This document shows positions 24,037-34,191 of a stretch of 38,038 nucleotides of DNA, in pieces (within the stretch, counting starts at the first letter, position 1; each line of letters opens with the position of its first letter). The DNA is from Candidatus Thalassarchaeaceae archaeon (GTDB lineage Archaea > Thermoplasmatota > Poseidoniia > Poseidoniales > Thalassarchaeaceae). The notes under the pieces were generated by a model, which saw nothing but the letters and a program-made list of their open reading frames with translations, was not told the origin of the DNA and did no database searches. Location: assembly GCA_029250605.1 (NCBI GenBank), contig JAQXEZ010000015.1, forward strand, positions 1 through 38,038, in the 5' to 3' direction. The position numbers and the translations under genes were made by a program.

Positions 24037-27000
24037 ATGCATCTAGTCAGGATTGAGGTCGAGAATTTCAAGTCGTTCGGAGGAGAGACAACCATCCCCT
24101 TCGAAGAAGGGTTCACAGCCATCACAGGCCCCAACGGAAGCGGCAAGTCAAACTGCGGGGACGCCATAGGATTCGTCCTCGGCCCCAAGTCCACCCGCTC
24201 ACTCAGGGCCTCCAACGTGTCAGAGCTCATCTTCAACGGGGGGAAGACAGGCAAACCCGCGAAGCACATGTCGGCGACGTTGGTCTTCAGCAACACGCCT
24301 GAGATCGGAGGAAGGAGGAGGCTACGCACAGATTCGGACGAGGTCTCATTCACGAGGACGGTTCGCCTAAACAGGAAGGGAGCCCCAGTTACATCATACA
24401 GGATCAATGGGGAACCATCCACGGCAACCGAGATGCGCAGAATCCTCTCGGAAGCCGGATTGAGGGGCGACGGGTACAACGTAGTCCTACAGGGCGACGT
24501 CACAAACCTAGCAACCATGACTCCGCACAAGAGGCGAGGAGTCCTCGAGGAAGTCGCAGGGGTAACTGCCTACGACGAGGAGATCCGCAAGGCGAACACC
24601 CAGCGAAAGCACGTGGAGAGCAGCATAGAGACGATCGACATCTTCGAGGCCGACCAGAAGGGCCGGCTAAAGGAACTCGAGAAGGAGAGGGAGCAGGCCC
24701 TGAAGTTCAGGGAGCTGAAGGGAGAGGCCGACCTGGCCAGACTGACCCTCGAGCAATCTAGGCACAGAAACAGGCAGGGAGAGGTGGAACTCCTCTCGGA
24801 AGAGAGGTCCAACTACGTCACGAAGGAGAAGGAAATATCCAAAGAGATGCTGGAATCCAGCCAGAGGCTAGACGAATACGACAAGGAACTAGTCCAAATC
24901 GGCAGGGAGATGGAAGGGGTACTCGGTGGTGATGCCAAGAAGATCTTGGACAGCATCAAACAACACGAAATCGACATGGAGACGGCCTCCGACAGAATCG
25001 GCGACCACAAGAGGGCCATCGAGACCTCCGAGGGGGAGGTCGAGATCCTAGTTCGAGAGAGGGAGGGTGCCGACACCGCGCGCTCGCAGGCCGAGCAGAG
25101 CATCACCGAACTCCGGCAAAGCGTCTCGGACTCCAAGGCCGCGCTAAAGAAGGCCGCCGATGATGAGGAAGAGGCCAGGAAGGCAATTCAATCGGGAGAC
25201 AAGCACGGACGTGATCTTAACAGGCTCCTGGGGAAGGCCACTGAGGGCGAGCAGACCGCAAGCACAGCATACTCTCAAGCCCAACTCGACTTCGATCGGG
25301 CGAACCAGAGGTCACAGATTGCATCCGAGAACCTAGCCGGCATAGAGCAGGCCTTCGAGACCGCAGAGCTAGAGAGGGACGACCAAGCCCTCATGGGCGA
25401 GGACCTAGAGGATTCCAGCCCAGACACCAACAGGGAGTCATTGGCAAAAGAGCTGATGAGCCTCCAGAAGCAGGAGAGGTCACTAGTCGACGACCGAGAC
25501 AGAGCCGAGTCCAAGTTAAGGAACGCCGAGATGGGACTCGCCAAGGCCAAGGCAAGGATGGAGGCCAGGTCAAGCACCCCTGGATCAGCACACACGCTGG
25601 CAGCCCTATCCAAGCTCAGGGAGAGCGAGGAGATCCACGGGATACTTGGGACTCTGGGCGAGCTGGCGACCCCGAAGGACCCATCTCACGAGGAGGCGCT
25701 GTCATTCGCATTCGGAGGCGGGCTCAGGAGCATCGTCGTGACATCCGACCACGTAGCCTCGAAGTGCATCGCATGGCTACGCAAGAACGGAGGCGGGAGG
25801 GCGACCTTCCTCCCTCTCAACAAACTTTCAGTCTCACGCCCTCAGGGCAGGACACTCCTCGTAGCTAGGAATCAAGGGGTGGTGGGATTCGTCCACGATC
25901 TTCTGGAATTCGACCCCAGCGTCGAGACCGCCGTCCGTTATGCAGGGAGGAACACGCTTGTCGTCGACTCCATGGACGTGGCGAGGGAGAACATGGGAGG
26001 GGTCCGGATGGTCACGCTAGACGGAGCCGTCATCGAGAGCTCAGGCGCAATGACCGGGGGCTCGTCATCGAAGAGGGATCGGCCGAGGTTCGACGGATCA
26101 GGGGCAGGTAGCTCCGGGATAGACAGGATGGAGATGGTCGTCCAAGAGGCAGGCCTACTGTTCTCCACCGTCGACGGCGCTCTGAGGGAATTACGCAGGA
26201 GCCAGCAGGAACTCAGAGACAGGATCCACGGGCTAGACAACGACGATCATTCGGTCAGGGTTAGGAACTGGAAGGCCGACATGGAAAGGGCCGAGAAGGG
26301 CGTCATCGAGATCAGAACCAAGCTCAAGGCGTCCAACAAGGAGCTCCACGAGTGCGAGTCTGAGAAATCCAGACTCTCAGGTATTTGCGAGAGCGCCCGA
26401 GTAGCCCTAGAGGAAGCATCGGCCGCTCGCACCGGTGCCGCGGAGGACCTGCAGAACCACACCCCCGATCACCTCTCTGACAAGCTAAGGGAGGCAGAGA
26501 GAGTCAGGACCGAGGCCGAGAGGACACGTGTCATGTCGGAGGCATCGATCGAGACATCCACCCAGCAGCTGAAGATTCTAACTGACAGGGTGGCTGTTCT
26601 AGAAAGGCAAGTAAAGTCACAGCAGGAGTCCATATCACGCGCAGAGAAGGGGATCGGCGAACTCAACTCGAACATTCGCGAGTCCGAGTCCGCCCTCGTC
26701 GAACTCAGGGAGCAGGCGTCGCAGTTCGACGAAGAGCAGAAGCTCCTGAACGACAAGAGGGACGAGATCGTCGAGGAGAGGGCCAGCCTGAGGTCCTATC
26801 TGGAGAGAATATCCCAGGAGAGGCAGAACATTTCCGGACGACTAGAGGAACTAAGCGTACAAATCAAGCAGAGGCGCGAAGCGCTGGACGAGATTGTTGC
26901 CGAGCTGGAGGAAGCAGGCATCCCAATCCCGCCAGAAGACGCGCATCTGCCAACAGTCGTGGAGGCGGAGCGGAGCGTGCAGGGGCTCGAGCGCCGCCTC

Positions 27001-27942
27001 CGCGCCCTCGGGGATGTCAACATGCTCGCCATAGAGCAGTACGACGCTGCCGCCTCGCGAATCACGGACCTCATCGCAGACGGCAAGCTCCTGAGGAAGC
27101 GCAGGGACGAGCTGTCCACGATAGCAGACCAGCTGGAGGATGAGCGAAAGACGCGTCTCCTCAACGTCTTCGAGCACGTGAACAACAACTTCCGAAGGGT
27201 GTACGAGATACTGCAGCCCACAGGCAGGGGCGAGCTGAGACTAGAGAACATCGACAGTCCCTTCGAGGGCGGTCTGGAGATGGCTTGCGTCCCACCGGGC
27301 AAGAGCCAGAACACCAGGAGGACAGCATTGTCCGGAGGCGAGAAGTCGATGGCCGCCCTCGCACTTATTTTCGCCATACAGGACTACGAGCCCAGCCCAT
27401 TCTACTACTTCGACGAGGTGGACCAGAACCTCGATCCATTCAACTCCGAGAAGATCGCAGCCCTCTGCAGGATGAGGAGCGGGATGGCACAGTTCATCAT
27501 GGTCACACTGAGGAAGGTCAGCCTCACTCTGGCCGACCACCACATCGGGATCACACACGCCGGCAACGGGTGCAGCCAGAGGATAACCGACTTCGACAGG
27601 GCAGCAGCATTGGACCTGAGCGAGGAGATAGAGGCCGAGGAGAAGGCCAGGGCAGCCTCCGAGGCGGAGAGGGAGGCTATGCCGGAACTTCCGTCCCCCG
27701 CTGACATGCCGAAGACCCCCGAACCACTCCCAGCACCGTCTAGCCTCGGTGGCCTCGCCGACAGGGCCGGGATCGACGTCCCGGAGGAGGGCATTCCCGA
27801 TCCCGAGGGCGAGGGGCTCCAGAGCCTCAGGGAAAGAACCGAGGATGTCAGCGAGGACATCGAGGAGTCGGAAGCGGCACTAGCAGAGGAGCAGGAAGAA
27901 TCACCACCTAGCCCTAGCATCGAAGTGAGGGAGGACGCATAG
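24037..27942 (+). CDS. smc: Chromosome segregation protein SMC
   Basis: This 1301-residue SMC ATPase forms the ring that organises and condenses the chromosome with ScpA and ScpB. The N-terminal head has GPNGSGKSN (Walker A, 31-39). Coiled coil 1 runs to about 520, the hinge lies at about 525-690 (HGILGTLGEL, GGGLRSIVVTSD) and coiled coil 2 runs to about 1030. The C-terminal head has the signature LSGGEKSMAALAL (about 1098) and Walker B FYYFDEVDQNLD. Beyond the head is a Pro/Glu-rich, probably disordered tail of about 110 residues, which makes the protein longer than the usual 1170-1190. ATG 24037 (MHLVRIEVENFKSF) follows GAGGTGAAGGG. The GTG start of scpA overlaps the stop codon by one base. 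Confidence 0.97.
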   Translation: MHLVRIEVENFKSFGGETTIPFEEGFTAITGPNGSGKSNCGDAIGFVLGPKSTRSLRASNVSELIFNGGKTGKPAKHMSATLVFSNTPEIGGRRRLRTDSDEVSFTRTVRLNRKGAPVTSYRINGEPSTATEMRRILSEAGLRGDGYNVVLQGDVTNLATMTPHKRRGVLEEVAGVTAYDEEIRKANTQRKHVESSIETIDIFEADQKGRLKELEKEREQALKFRELKGEADLARLTLEQSRHRNRQGEVELLSEERSNYVTKEKEISKEMLESSQRLDEYDKELVQIGREMEGVLGGDAKKILDSIKQHEIDMETASDRIGDHKRAIETSEGEVEILVREREGADTARSQAEQSITELRQSVSDSKAALKKAADDEEEARKAIQSGDKHGRDLNRLLGKATEGEQTASTAYSQAQLDFDRANQRSQIASENLAGIEQAFETAELERDDQALMGEDLEDSSPDTNRESLAKELMSLQKQERSLVDDRDRAESKLRNAEMGLAKAKARMEARSSTPGSAHTLAALSKLRESEEIHGILGTLGELATPKDPSHEEALSFAFGGGLRSIVVTSDHVASKCIAWLRKNGGGRATFLPLNKLSVSRPQGRTLLVARNQGVVGFVHDLLEFDPSVETAVRYAGRNTLVVDSMDVARENMGGVRMVTLDGAVIESSGAMTGGSSSKRDRPRFDGSGAGSSGIDRMEMVVQEAGLLFSTVDGALRELRRSQQELRDRIHGLDNDDHSVRVRNWKADMERAEKGVIEIRTKLKASNKELHECESEKSRLSGICESARVALEEASAARTGAAEDLQNHTPDHLSDKLREAERVRTEAERTRVMSEASIETSTQQLKILTDRVAVLERQVKSQQESISRAEKGIGELNSNIRESESALVELREQASQFDEEQKLLNDKRDEIVEERASLRSYLERISQERQNISGRLEELSVQIKQRREALDEIVAELEEAGIPIPPEDAHLPTVVEAERSVQGLERRLRALGDVNMLAIEQYDAAASRITDLIADGKLLRKRRDELSTIADQLEDERKTRLLNVFEHVNNNFRRVYEILQPTGRGELRLENIDSPFEGGLEMACVPPGKSQNTRRTALSGGEKSMAALALIFAIQDYEPSPFYYFDEVDQNLDPFNSEKIAALCRMRSGMAQFIMVTLRKVSLTLADHHIGITHAGNGCSQRITDFDRAAALDLSEEIEAEEKARAASEAEREAMPELPSPADMPKTPEPLPAPSSLGGLADRAGIDVPEEGIPDPEGEGLQSLRERTEDVSEDIEESEAALAEEQEESPPSPSIEVREDA

Positions 27943-28934
27943 TGATATTCGGCGAGCAGATGAGGGATGACGTTGTCCTCCGCCTGCTCGAGGGGCAGCC
28001 AAACCTGGAGACGAGCAAGTTCCTGGACAGGCTGATGGAGCTTTCGACGCTGGAGGAGGCGGAGCACCAGTTCCTCATCGACCCGTTCGACAGGTCCGTC
28101 GCCCTAGTCTTCCAGATGTTCCAGTCCAGCGACCTTGACCCATGGGACGTCGACCTCTCCAGCTTCATCGAGATGTTCAACGAACGGATCCAGGGGGCGG
28201 AGAACATCGACCTCCCGTCGTGCGGACGCATGATCAGGATGGCATGGTCGATACTGCGAGGGCAGGCCAACTCCCTGATAGAGCGCCAGGAGAGTGCAAT
28301 GGACTTCGAGGAGGACGTCGAATGGGACTTCGACGGAGGCTGGGAGGCCGAGTTCGACGACGCCGACTACAACTTCTCGGTCGGCGTGATGTCCGGAGCG
28401 GCCGACGATACACTGCCGTCGATGTTCGAAGGGCGCATTCACGGCAAGGAGGGGAGACATGTCACACTCGGGGAGCTACTCCTGGGCCTGAAGGACGCAA
28501 GCAGGATCGCGGAGGAGCAGAGGACCAGGGAGAGAATCGCCAAGGAGAGGAGGGAGGCTCACGACAGGGAGAGGGCACGATTCAGCGGCAGCCTCCACGT
28601 CGAGGATCTGGAGGGGGACCTCAAGAGGACGTGGGAGGCGCTGAAGTCCAGGAACCATCCCTCACAGGGGGTTGCCCTCAGAGAGGTCGCCGAGGAACTG
28701 AACCGGAAATCCCCAGACAGGCTCAACAAGAAGGAGTCGAAGACGGAGTCCCAAGTCACCGCATTCGTCTCCACCCTATTCCTGACCAACAGAGGGTACA
28801 TCTCGCTCGACCAGGAGGGCGGCTACAACGGCCGCATCGTCCTCGGAGACCTCTGGGGGGAGTCCAGGGACTACGACGAGCTAACCGAGAGGCTGCACCC
28901 CAAGTCCGATTCAATGGGGGCCCCCAATGTCTGA
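27942..28934 (+). CDS. scpA: Segregation and condensation protein A (kleisin)
   Basis: ScpA is the kleisin that bridges the two SMC heads. The 330-residue protein starts with the N-terminal helix-turn-helix region that touches the SMC neck (FLIDPFDRSVALVFQMFQSS, then LDPWDVDLSSFIEMF, matching the family DPWDIDI segment). A charged variable middle (about 125-215) follows. A C-terminal winged helix (VTAFVSTLFLTNRGYISLDQ) binds the other SMC head. GTG 27942 shares its G with the last base of the smc stop, indicating coupling. Its 3' end overlaps scpB by 8 bp. The acidic insert (DFEEDVEWDFDGGWEAEFDD) in the middle looks lineage-specific. Confidence 0.93.
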   Translation: MIFGEQMRDDVVLRLLEGQPNLETSKFLDRLMELSTLEEAEHQFLIDPFDRSVALVFQMFQSSDLDPWDVDLSSFIEMFNERIQGAENIDLPSCGRMIRMAWSILRGQANSLIERQESAMDFEEDVEWDFDGGWEAEFDDADYNFSVGVMSGAADDTLPSMFEGRIHGKEGRHVTLGELLLGLKDASRIAEEQRTRERIAKERREAHDRERARFSGSLHVEDLEGDLKRTWEALKSRNHPSQGVALREVAEELNRKSPDRLNKKESKTESQVTAFVSTLFLTNRGYISLDQEGGYNGRIVLGDLWGESRDYDELTERLHPKSDSMGAPNV

Positions 28935-29547
28935 GCCAGCACTGGCCACCATCCTGGAGGCCATCCTTTTCGGAGCCGGCCGCTCGATGTCCCTGGAGGA
29001 GCTCTCCGAGATGCTCGGGGAGCCGAAGGGCGTGATGCACGTCGGGCTCTCCACCCTGAGGAAGGAAATCGAGCAGAGGGAGGGGAGCGCCCTCCAGCTA
29101 ACTGACGTCTCCGGCAGGTGGATCCTCGAGGTCAGACCCGAGATGTCCGCCTTCCTCCCCGAGACCTTCAGGGCGGACATACCCACGAGGCTCCTCCCAG
29201 CAGCCGCCCTCATAGCCTACCACCAGCCAATGCAACAGTCACAGCTGAAGGACATGCTCGGACAGAAGGCGTACGACCACGTGCGCGACCTAGCCGCCAT
29301 GGGCCTCATAGACAGGAGGAGGGAGGGCCTGACCAGGCGCCTCACCACGACCAGGAGATTCGCCGAGTACTTCGGGTGCCCGGAGGTCGAGTACAGAAAG
29401 GTCCGCGCATGGTTCAGGTCCGAGGCTAGCAAGCAGGGACTCACAAGCGCCGAGTTAGCCGCATCCCTAGCTCCCGAGGAGCAGATGTCGATATCCGAGT
29501 TCTCCGAGGGGGCCACCCCGGAGGTCGAGGCCGGTGCCGAAGAGTGA
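28927..29547 (+). CDS. scpB: Segregation and condensation protein B
   Basis: ScpB is the winged-helix partner that binds ScpA in the SMC complex. The 206-residue protein has the first winged helix (TILEAILFGAGRSMSLEELSEMLG) and the second (LLPAAALIAYHQPMQQSQL, then RDLAAMGLIDRRRE and a wing TRRLTTTRRFAEYFG). This pattern matches the family IAYxQPxxRxxI segment. The C-terminal 40 residues are acidic and probably unstructured. ATG 28927 lies inside the end of scpA. It is the last gene of smc-scpA-scpB; the following lipoprotein gene is 66 bp away. Confidence 0.94.
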   Translation: MSEPALATILEAILFGAGRSMSLEELSEMLGEPKGVMHVGLSTLRKEIEQREGSALQLTDVSGRWILEVRPEMSAFLPETFRADIPTRLLPAAALIAYHQPMQQSQLKDMLGQKAYDHVRDLAAMGLIDRRREGLTRRLTTTRRFAEYFGCPEVEYRKVRAWFRSEASKQGLTSAELAASLAPEEQMSISEFSEGATPEVEAGAEE

Positions 29548-29613
29548 GCGACCCTGTCCTGCCTCAGACCCACAATAGAATAGATGCCCAGACCATGGCA
29601 GGGTTGAAGTCGT

Positions 29614-31446
29614 GTGCACTTAGGCACAAACGTGGCAGAACGTAGTATTGCTGTACTGTTGGCGCTGGTCTTCTCCCTCGCACCTCTCTCGGGATGCCTC
29701 GACTCAGAGTCAGAAGAGCAAGACCAAGAGCCAGAGCATTGGCTCCCCTCGGTCGAGAATCGCTCGGAAACCCACTACCACTCAGACGATGTGTTCTCCC
29801 GAGTCTCTTGGAACGGGTCCTTCGGGATCGGCGAGGCCCTTTCCATCTACGTCCCGGTCCCTGAGATAGACGCCACAGACGGAGGGGCAGGGGTAACCGG
29901 AGGCGCCGAGGTCCACCTAGGTCTATGGCTCCCTGTGATAGAGGGGTGCGATTGGGAGTCAGGTGAGCTGGCCGACGGGTGTAAGGTCCCGGTGCTAGCC
30001 GAGATAGGCCCCTACTACGACGACGGCGATGTTGATGCCGTTACCCCCGCGGACAGACTAGGCCGCTTCCTCATCGAGAACTTCGTACCCCACGGCTATG
30101 GGGTCGCGCAGGTCTCGGTATTCGGAACGGGGGAATCCAACCACTGCATGGACCTGATGGGTCATGACGAGCAGGCCGGCATCAAGGCGGCAGTCGACTG
30201 GCTTGGATCCCAAACATGGTCGAACGGGCGAGTCGGCGCGATAGGGAAGTCGTACGACGGAAGCACCCCATGGAATGCAGCCGCAGCAGCGTCCGAGCAT
30301 CTGGCTACCATCGTACCGATGTCCGGACTCATAGGCGTCCACGACCTGATGTGGCGAAACGGAAGCATGGAGTTCCGAGGAGCAGTCATGCACAACGGGG
30401 TCTACGGTTCCTTCGGACTAGATGGGGACGGCGGCGACATCGAGAACGCCTGCGAGGGGTACCTGGAGGGATACTACGCAGGACCTGCTGCGTACATGAC
30501 TGGAGACAACCTAGCTTGGACGGGATCCGACTACTGGGAGGAGAGGCACTTCCTGACAAGGGCCCTTGACGTTTACGGGGGCTCGATATACATCATCCAT
30601 GGGATGCAGGATTGGAACGTTGACCCGCACATGGCGTTCCCCGTGCATCAGATGTCCATCGATGCCGGCTTCGACGTGAAGGGCCTCTACGGCCAGTGGG
30701 GGCACGACTACCCGGACCGCGAGGAGGGTCACTCCGGGCTCTCCAGCGGGAGGGGGGCGGAGGCCTACCCATACACCCTGCGCTGGGACTGGGCAGACGA
30801 CCTTCTCGAGTGGTTCGACTTCTACCTGCGCGACATAGGCCCGCAGCCACGGCTGATTGCCGAGATCCAGGACAACATGGGGGGCTGGAGAGTTGAGTCC
30901 ACATACCCCCCTGAGGATGTAGAATGGTTGATGGTGGGGATGGACGAATGCCAAGTCCTGCTGGGTGGGGCCACGATCACCTCCAGCAGCCAGACCACGA
31001 TCGAGTGCCCGTCCTTCGAGGCGGAAACCCGCATCGTGGGCACGCCTACATTCCACATCGAGGCCCAGATCGGGCTGCTGTCAACTTCTGGTCACCTGTT
31101 CGTGGAAATGGTCCGCACGTCCGATGAGATGCACCTCGGCCATGCCGTGATGGACCTCCGGTTCCACGCCGGGGGGAAGGAGGGGCAGACACTAACGCCC
31201 GGGAGCACGGTTCTAGCCAAGATGGAGTTCTTCGGGATGGACGTCGTAGTCCCTGCGGGCGATGGGATAACCCTCCTGATCACACAGACGGGGGAGGACT
31301 ACGTGCCGAGCCCGGTCTCGACCCAAGCAGTGACAGTATCCCTTGACTCTGCTAGCATCCTGGGGCTATCCTCGGTGAATCGAACTTGTAGCGACCTATT
31401 CCTCCCGCCCATGCACGATGCTTACCCGTTCTGCGAGTCCGAGTGA
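29614..31446 (+). CDS. Lipoprotein serine hydrolase of the X-Pro dipeptidyl-peptidase / CocE (S15) type
   Basis: This 610-residue protein has a signal peptide and lipobox (LAPLSGC, Cys at about 27), so it is anchored outside the membrane. The alpha/beta-hydrolase domain shows the triad: Ser213 in GKSYDGS, Asp333 in [10 protein letters not shown] and His364 in [17 protein letters not shown] and the [18 protein letters not shown] region match S15/CocE enzymes, and the C-terminal beta-sandwich (from about residue 430) is the usual jelly-roll domain. It probably cleaves X-Pro dipeptides or esters from extracellular organic matter; which one is not decidable here. GTG 29614 is used, and a second GTG 18 bases on would also leave the signal peptide intact. 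It is transcribed alone after scpB. Confidence 0.85.
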   Translation: MHLGTNVAERSIAVLLALVFSLAPLSGCLDSESEEQDQEPEHWLPSVENRSETHYHSDDVFSRVSWNGSFGIGEALSIYVPVPEIDATDGGAGVTGGAEVHLGLWLPVIEGCDWESGELADGCKVPVLAEIGPYYDDGDVDAVTPADRLGRFLIENFVPHGYGVAQVSVFGTGESNHCMDLMGHDEQAGIKAAVDWLGSQTWSNGRVGAIGKSYDGSTPWNAAAAASEHLATIVPMSGLIGVHDLMWRNGSMEFRGAVMHNGVYGSFGLDGDGGDIENACEGYLEGYYAGPAAYMTGDNLAWTGSDYWEERHFLTRALDVYGGSIYIIHGMQDWNVDPHMAFPVHQMSIDAGFDVKGLYGQWGHDYPDREEGHSGLSSGRGAEAYPYTLRWDWADDLLEWFDFYLRDIGPQPRLIAEIQDNMGGWRVESTYPPEDVEWLMVGMDECQVLLGGATITSSSQTTIECPSFEAETRIVGTPTFHIEAQIGLLSTSGHLFVEMVRTSDEMHLGHAVMDLRFHAGGKEGQTLTPGSTVLAKMEFFGMDVVVPAGDGITLLITQTGEDYVPSPVSTQAVTVSLDSASILGLSSVNRTCSDLFLPPMHDAYPFCESE

Positions 31447-31466
31447 AGGTAGGAATCAAGTATCGC

Positions 31467-32225
31467 TCATTCTCGGTTTCTGAGGCCCTCGTACAGGAGT
31501 GCAACCTCTAGCAAGACCAGCATTGGGCCACCCACTAGGAATAGCGAGATTGGGTCCGGTGGTGAAATGAGCGCACCAAGGAAAAGCGCAGCGAACCAGA
31601 TAGCACCTCTGTTCTCCACTATCGACCTTCTCTCGATAAGGCCAGATCTGAGTAGCAGGACGGCCAGTATCGGAACCTGGAAACCCAATACGGAAGAGAA
31701 GTACAGCCCAGTGATGAAACCTACCCAAGACTGCAACTGCCAGGTCGACTGCAGGCCAGATGCAGCTGAGTCCTCGGCCAGGTACTGCAGCAGGAAGGGG
31801 ATCAGGACATTGTGAGCATAAACCAGGCCCATCGCCCCCAATGCAGCAACAGTCAGTATTGCCGAGACTGCCCTGGTAGTCCCTGAGCCATGGGACAGCC
31901 GAGCTGCAGCCCCGGGAAATGAACCACTCCCAGCCCATGACAGATCTAGGATGATTGCCGCTATCGTCATCCCGAATGCAATCTGCACGGCAATCCTTAG
32001 CTGGAGCAAGATCACCTCAAGCGGCTGTAGGATGATGATCTCGACCCCTACTGGGATGTAGCCTTCAGAATCCAGCAGCCATTCGATGATCATCTCAGCT
32101 ATTGGGTAACCGGAAACGAAGCCTATCGCGAAAACCCCTAGGTACAACTTCCTCCTCTTGTCGAGATGGGAAATCAGACTCCTGAACTCGCCGCTCTCAA
32201 ACATCCCTAGCAGACCCTCGCCCAT
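31467..32225 (-). CDS. tatC: Twin-arginine translocase subunit TatC
   Basis: TatC is the receptor part of the Tat system, which exports folded proteins carrying a twin-arginine signal. The 252-residue protein has the N-terminal cytoplasmic signature SHLDKRRKLY (family HLxELRxR), then six hydrophobic segments. The conserved LQPLEVILLQLRIAV follows helix 2, and a segment equivalent to WxYxxxxxxFGxxFxxPI appears as WVGFITGLYFSSVLGFQVPI. The last part has GALISPPDPISLF, typical of TatC (TPPDPxSQ). ATG 32225 is used. It lies 43 bp downstream of the DRG GTPase gene in the same orientation. TatA-type partners are not seen in the window. Confidence 0.9.
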   Translation of the reverse strand: MGEGLLGMFESGEFRSLISHLDKRRKLYLGVFAIGFVSGYPIAEMIIEWLLDSEGYIPVGVEIIILQPLEVILLQLRIAVQIAFGMTIAAIILDLSWAGSGSFPGAAARLSHGSGTTRAVSAILTVAALGAMGLVYAHNVLIPFLLQYLAEDSAASGLQSTWQLQSWVGFITGLYFSSVLGFQVPILAVLLLRSGLIERRSIVENRGAIWFAALFLGALISPPDPISLFLVGGPMLVLLEVALLYEGLRNRE

Positions 32226-32268
32226 GTGCTAGGATAGGCATCACATTGGTGAATACATCGATTGCCAG

Positions 32269-33387
32269 TTACGACTTCCTGAGGATTATGGTCAGGATGT
32301 CATCGTCCTTCAACAGGTGATCCAGCCCCACTCTCTGCCAATCGAACTTCGCACTCGGTCCCTTCACCCTAGCATAACGGAACTTCCTCAGGAAGTCCCG
32401 GTGGAGCTTGGCGCACACGTCTCTCACTCTGGACGTGTCCTTCACGATCAGGGGCTCGACTAAATCAGCCTCCTGGCCCTGCGGCTTGAGGTATATCGAC
32501 ATGAACCCTAGGTTATCGAAGATGAAGTCCTTCATCTCATCGATGCCCTCTCCAGTCTTGGCCGAGACGTTGAGAATCGGCCATCCATCAGGGAGTCCCT
32601 CGTAGGCCCTCTCCAGGTCCTCCTCGTTTGCCAGATCGATCTTGTTGACCACGACGACAGACCTGCTGTAGATTCGATTGCCAGCCAGGGTGTCGACGAT
32701 GTGGTCGTCCGTCACGTCTGTCCTCAAGGTAACCGTGGCAGAGACAATTCCGAATCCCCTGATTATCCCTTGGATCTCCTCCTCGCTCATGTTCGTCTGC
32801 TCGAGTGTCGATCGAACCTCTATCCCCCCTCTCCTGGTTCTGGTCACGAATACCTGGGGGGGTCTCTGATTCAACCGCATCCCTGCCTTCCACAGTTCGT
32901 CGTCAAGTATCTGGAAGTGCGACTTCTGGAATGGGTCGATAACGTACAGTACCATGTCGGAACCTCTGATGACGTTCAGTATCTCCTTGCCCCTCCCCTT
33001 GCCCTCTGAGGCTCCTTTGATCAGTCCCGGGAGGTCCAGGATCTGTATCTTGGCACCCCTGTGGTCCATCAACCCGGGTATGCAAGTCAGGGTTGTGAAG
33101 GCGAAGTCACCGGTATCGGACTCGACATCGGTTAGTTGGGATATGAGGCTGGACTTACCCACGCTGGGGAATCCGACCAATGCAACTGAGGCATCACCAG
33201 ACTTCTTGATTTCGAAGCCTTGGTTACCCCCACTCGACCTGGAGTGGGCCTGGGCCTTCTCCTGCTTCTGCCTGAGTGCTGCTATCTTGGCCTTCAGCTT
33301 CCCTATGTGTCCCTGCGTGGCTTTGTTGTACTTCGTCTTGGAAATCTCATCTTCCAGGGACTTGATCTGCTCGTCAATAGTTGCCAT
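32269..33387 (-). CDS. DRG-family GTP-binding protein (OBG/DRG type, TGS domain)
   Basis: This 372-residue GTPase belongs to the DRG group of translation-associated GTPases found in archaea and eukaryotes. An N-terminal coiled coil (IDEQIKSLEDEISKTKYNKAT, then GKLKAKIAALRQK) precedes the G domain. That has GFPSVGKSSL (G1), TTLTCIPG (G2), LDLPGLIKGAS (G3), VVVNKID (G4) and SAKTGEG (G5). An S5D2L-like insert lies between G3 and G4. The C-terminal TGS domain starts near MSIYLKPQG and ends LKDDDILTIILRKS. The length is normal for archaeal DRG. ATG 33387 follows a G-rich leader (GGGGGGCGG). It is divergent from the 33514 gene and probably co-transcribed with tatC. Confidence 0.95.
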   Translation of the reverse strand: MATIDEQIKSLEDEISKTKYNKATQGHIGKLKAKIAALRQKQEKAQAHSRSSGGNQGFEIKKSGDASVALVGFPSVGKSSLISQLTDVESDTGDFAFTTLTCIPGLMDHRGAKIQILDLPGLIKGASEGKGRGKEILNVIRGSDMVLYVIDPFQKSHFQILDDELWKAGMRLNQRPPQVFVTRTRRGGIEVRSTLEQTNMSEEEIQGIIRGFGIVSATVTLRTDVTDDHIVDTLAGNRIYSRSVVVVNKIDLANEEDLERAYEGLPDGWPILNVSAKTGEGIDEMKDFIFDNLGFMSIYLKPQGQEADLVEPLIVKDTSRVRDVCAKLHRDFLRKFRYARVKGPSAKFDWQRVGLDHLLKDDDILTIILRKS

Positions 33388-33513
33388 TCCAAAACCGCCC
33401 CCCTAGCATCTACTGTTGAGGGTGGCATGGCCCCACATTCTTGAATTCGGTGGAAAGTTAGCACCTGAATCCATCGAGCGAGGGTATTTGGACACCAGCG
33501 GTTCATCGGGTGC

Positions 33514-34191
33514 ATGGTCGATGTGATGCTCCATCTTGTCGACCGAGGGTTGCTCGACGAGATAATGTCAATGACAGTGGAGGATATCTATTCTGCGATG
33601 GAGGGATCATCCCTCAGAGCATCCAGGCCCGAGGCAGATCCCAGATTCCATCGTGACTTCGACGTAGACTTGGAGGGGGAGGTACTCGAACTAATCGACG
33701 GGTCAGCCGATTTAGGTGGGGGGGAGAAGCTCTCACAGGCCATCGACGACGCTTCTATGGAACTCCGGCTCCTACTCGCCAAGTGGTGCTCCTCGGCCCA
33801 GTGGAGGTGCTGGGAAGCGCGCCTATTCCTATATGTAGAACCGATGCTGGAGGGGCCCGTAACAGATTCCGACGACTTCCTCCTACCAGAGGTGTGGGAT
33901 CAATTCTCAGAAGCCCTTTCAAGTACTGACAGGTCATCATACTCCGAGTCGGTGGTATTGGACTGGATGTCTAGGAGGGAGGATATGGGCGAGACGATGG
34001 AGCCGGCCGAGGACCCCATGATTCTGCCCACCATGGAATCCCACCGGACACTGAGCGAGTCGCTCTTCAATGCCATGGAATCGCTCAGAAGGTCAGAGAT
34101 GGAATTGATGGCTGGCAGGGAGTTCCTAGAGGCCGGCAGGTGGATGCTCGGGAGGGCGAAGATGTCCGAGGCGTGGGGGTCACAGGGTTGA
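33514..34191 (+). CDS. Unknown protein translationally coupled to nadM
   Basis: I do not recognise this 225-residue, acidic, soluble, mostly helical-looking protein. No signal peptide, membrane segment, zinc site or catalytic motif is evident. One fairly conserved-looking block is LLLAKWCSSAQWRCWEARLFLYVEP (about 88-112), with two cysteines and three tryptophans. The C-terminus (RRSEMELMAGREFLEAGRW) is probably a long helix. ATG 33514 is used, and an ATG four codons on is an alternative. Its TGA stop overlaps the TTG start of nadM (TTGA), so the two are made together. Coding use matches its neighbours, which supports a real gene. Confidence 0.6.
   Translation: MVDVMLHLVDRGLLDEIMSMTVEDIYSAMEGSSLRASRPEADPRFHRDFDVDLEGEVLELIDGSADLGGGEKLSQAIDDASMELRLLLAKWCSSAQWRCWEARLFLYVEPMLEGPVTDSDDFLLPEVWDQFSEALSSTDRSSYSESVVLDWMSRREDMGETMEPAEDPMILPTMESHRTLSESLFNAMESLRRSEMELMAGREFLEAGRWMLGRAKMSEAWGSQG

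Noticed and set aside
24072-27400. Many minus-strand serine-rich frames opposite smc
   Set aside because: They result from GAG/AAG-rich coiled-coil codons read antisense; none has a start signal or family features.
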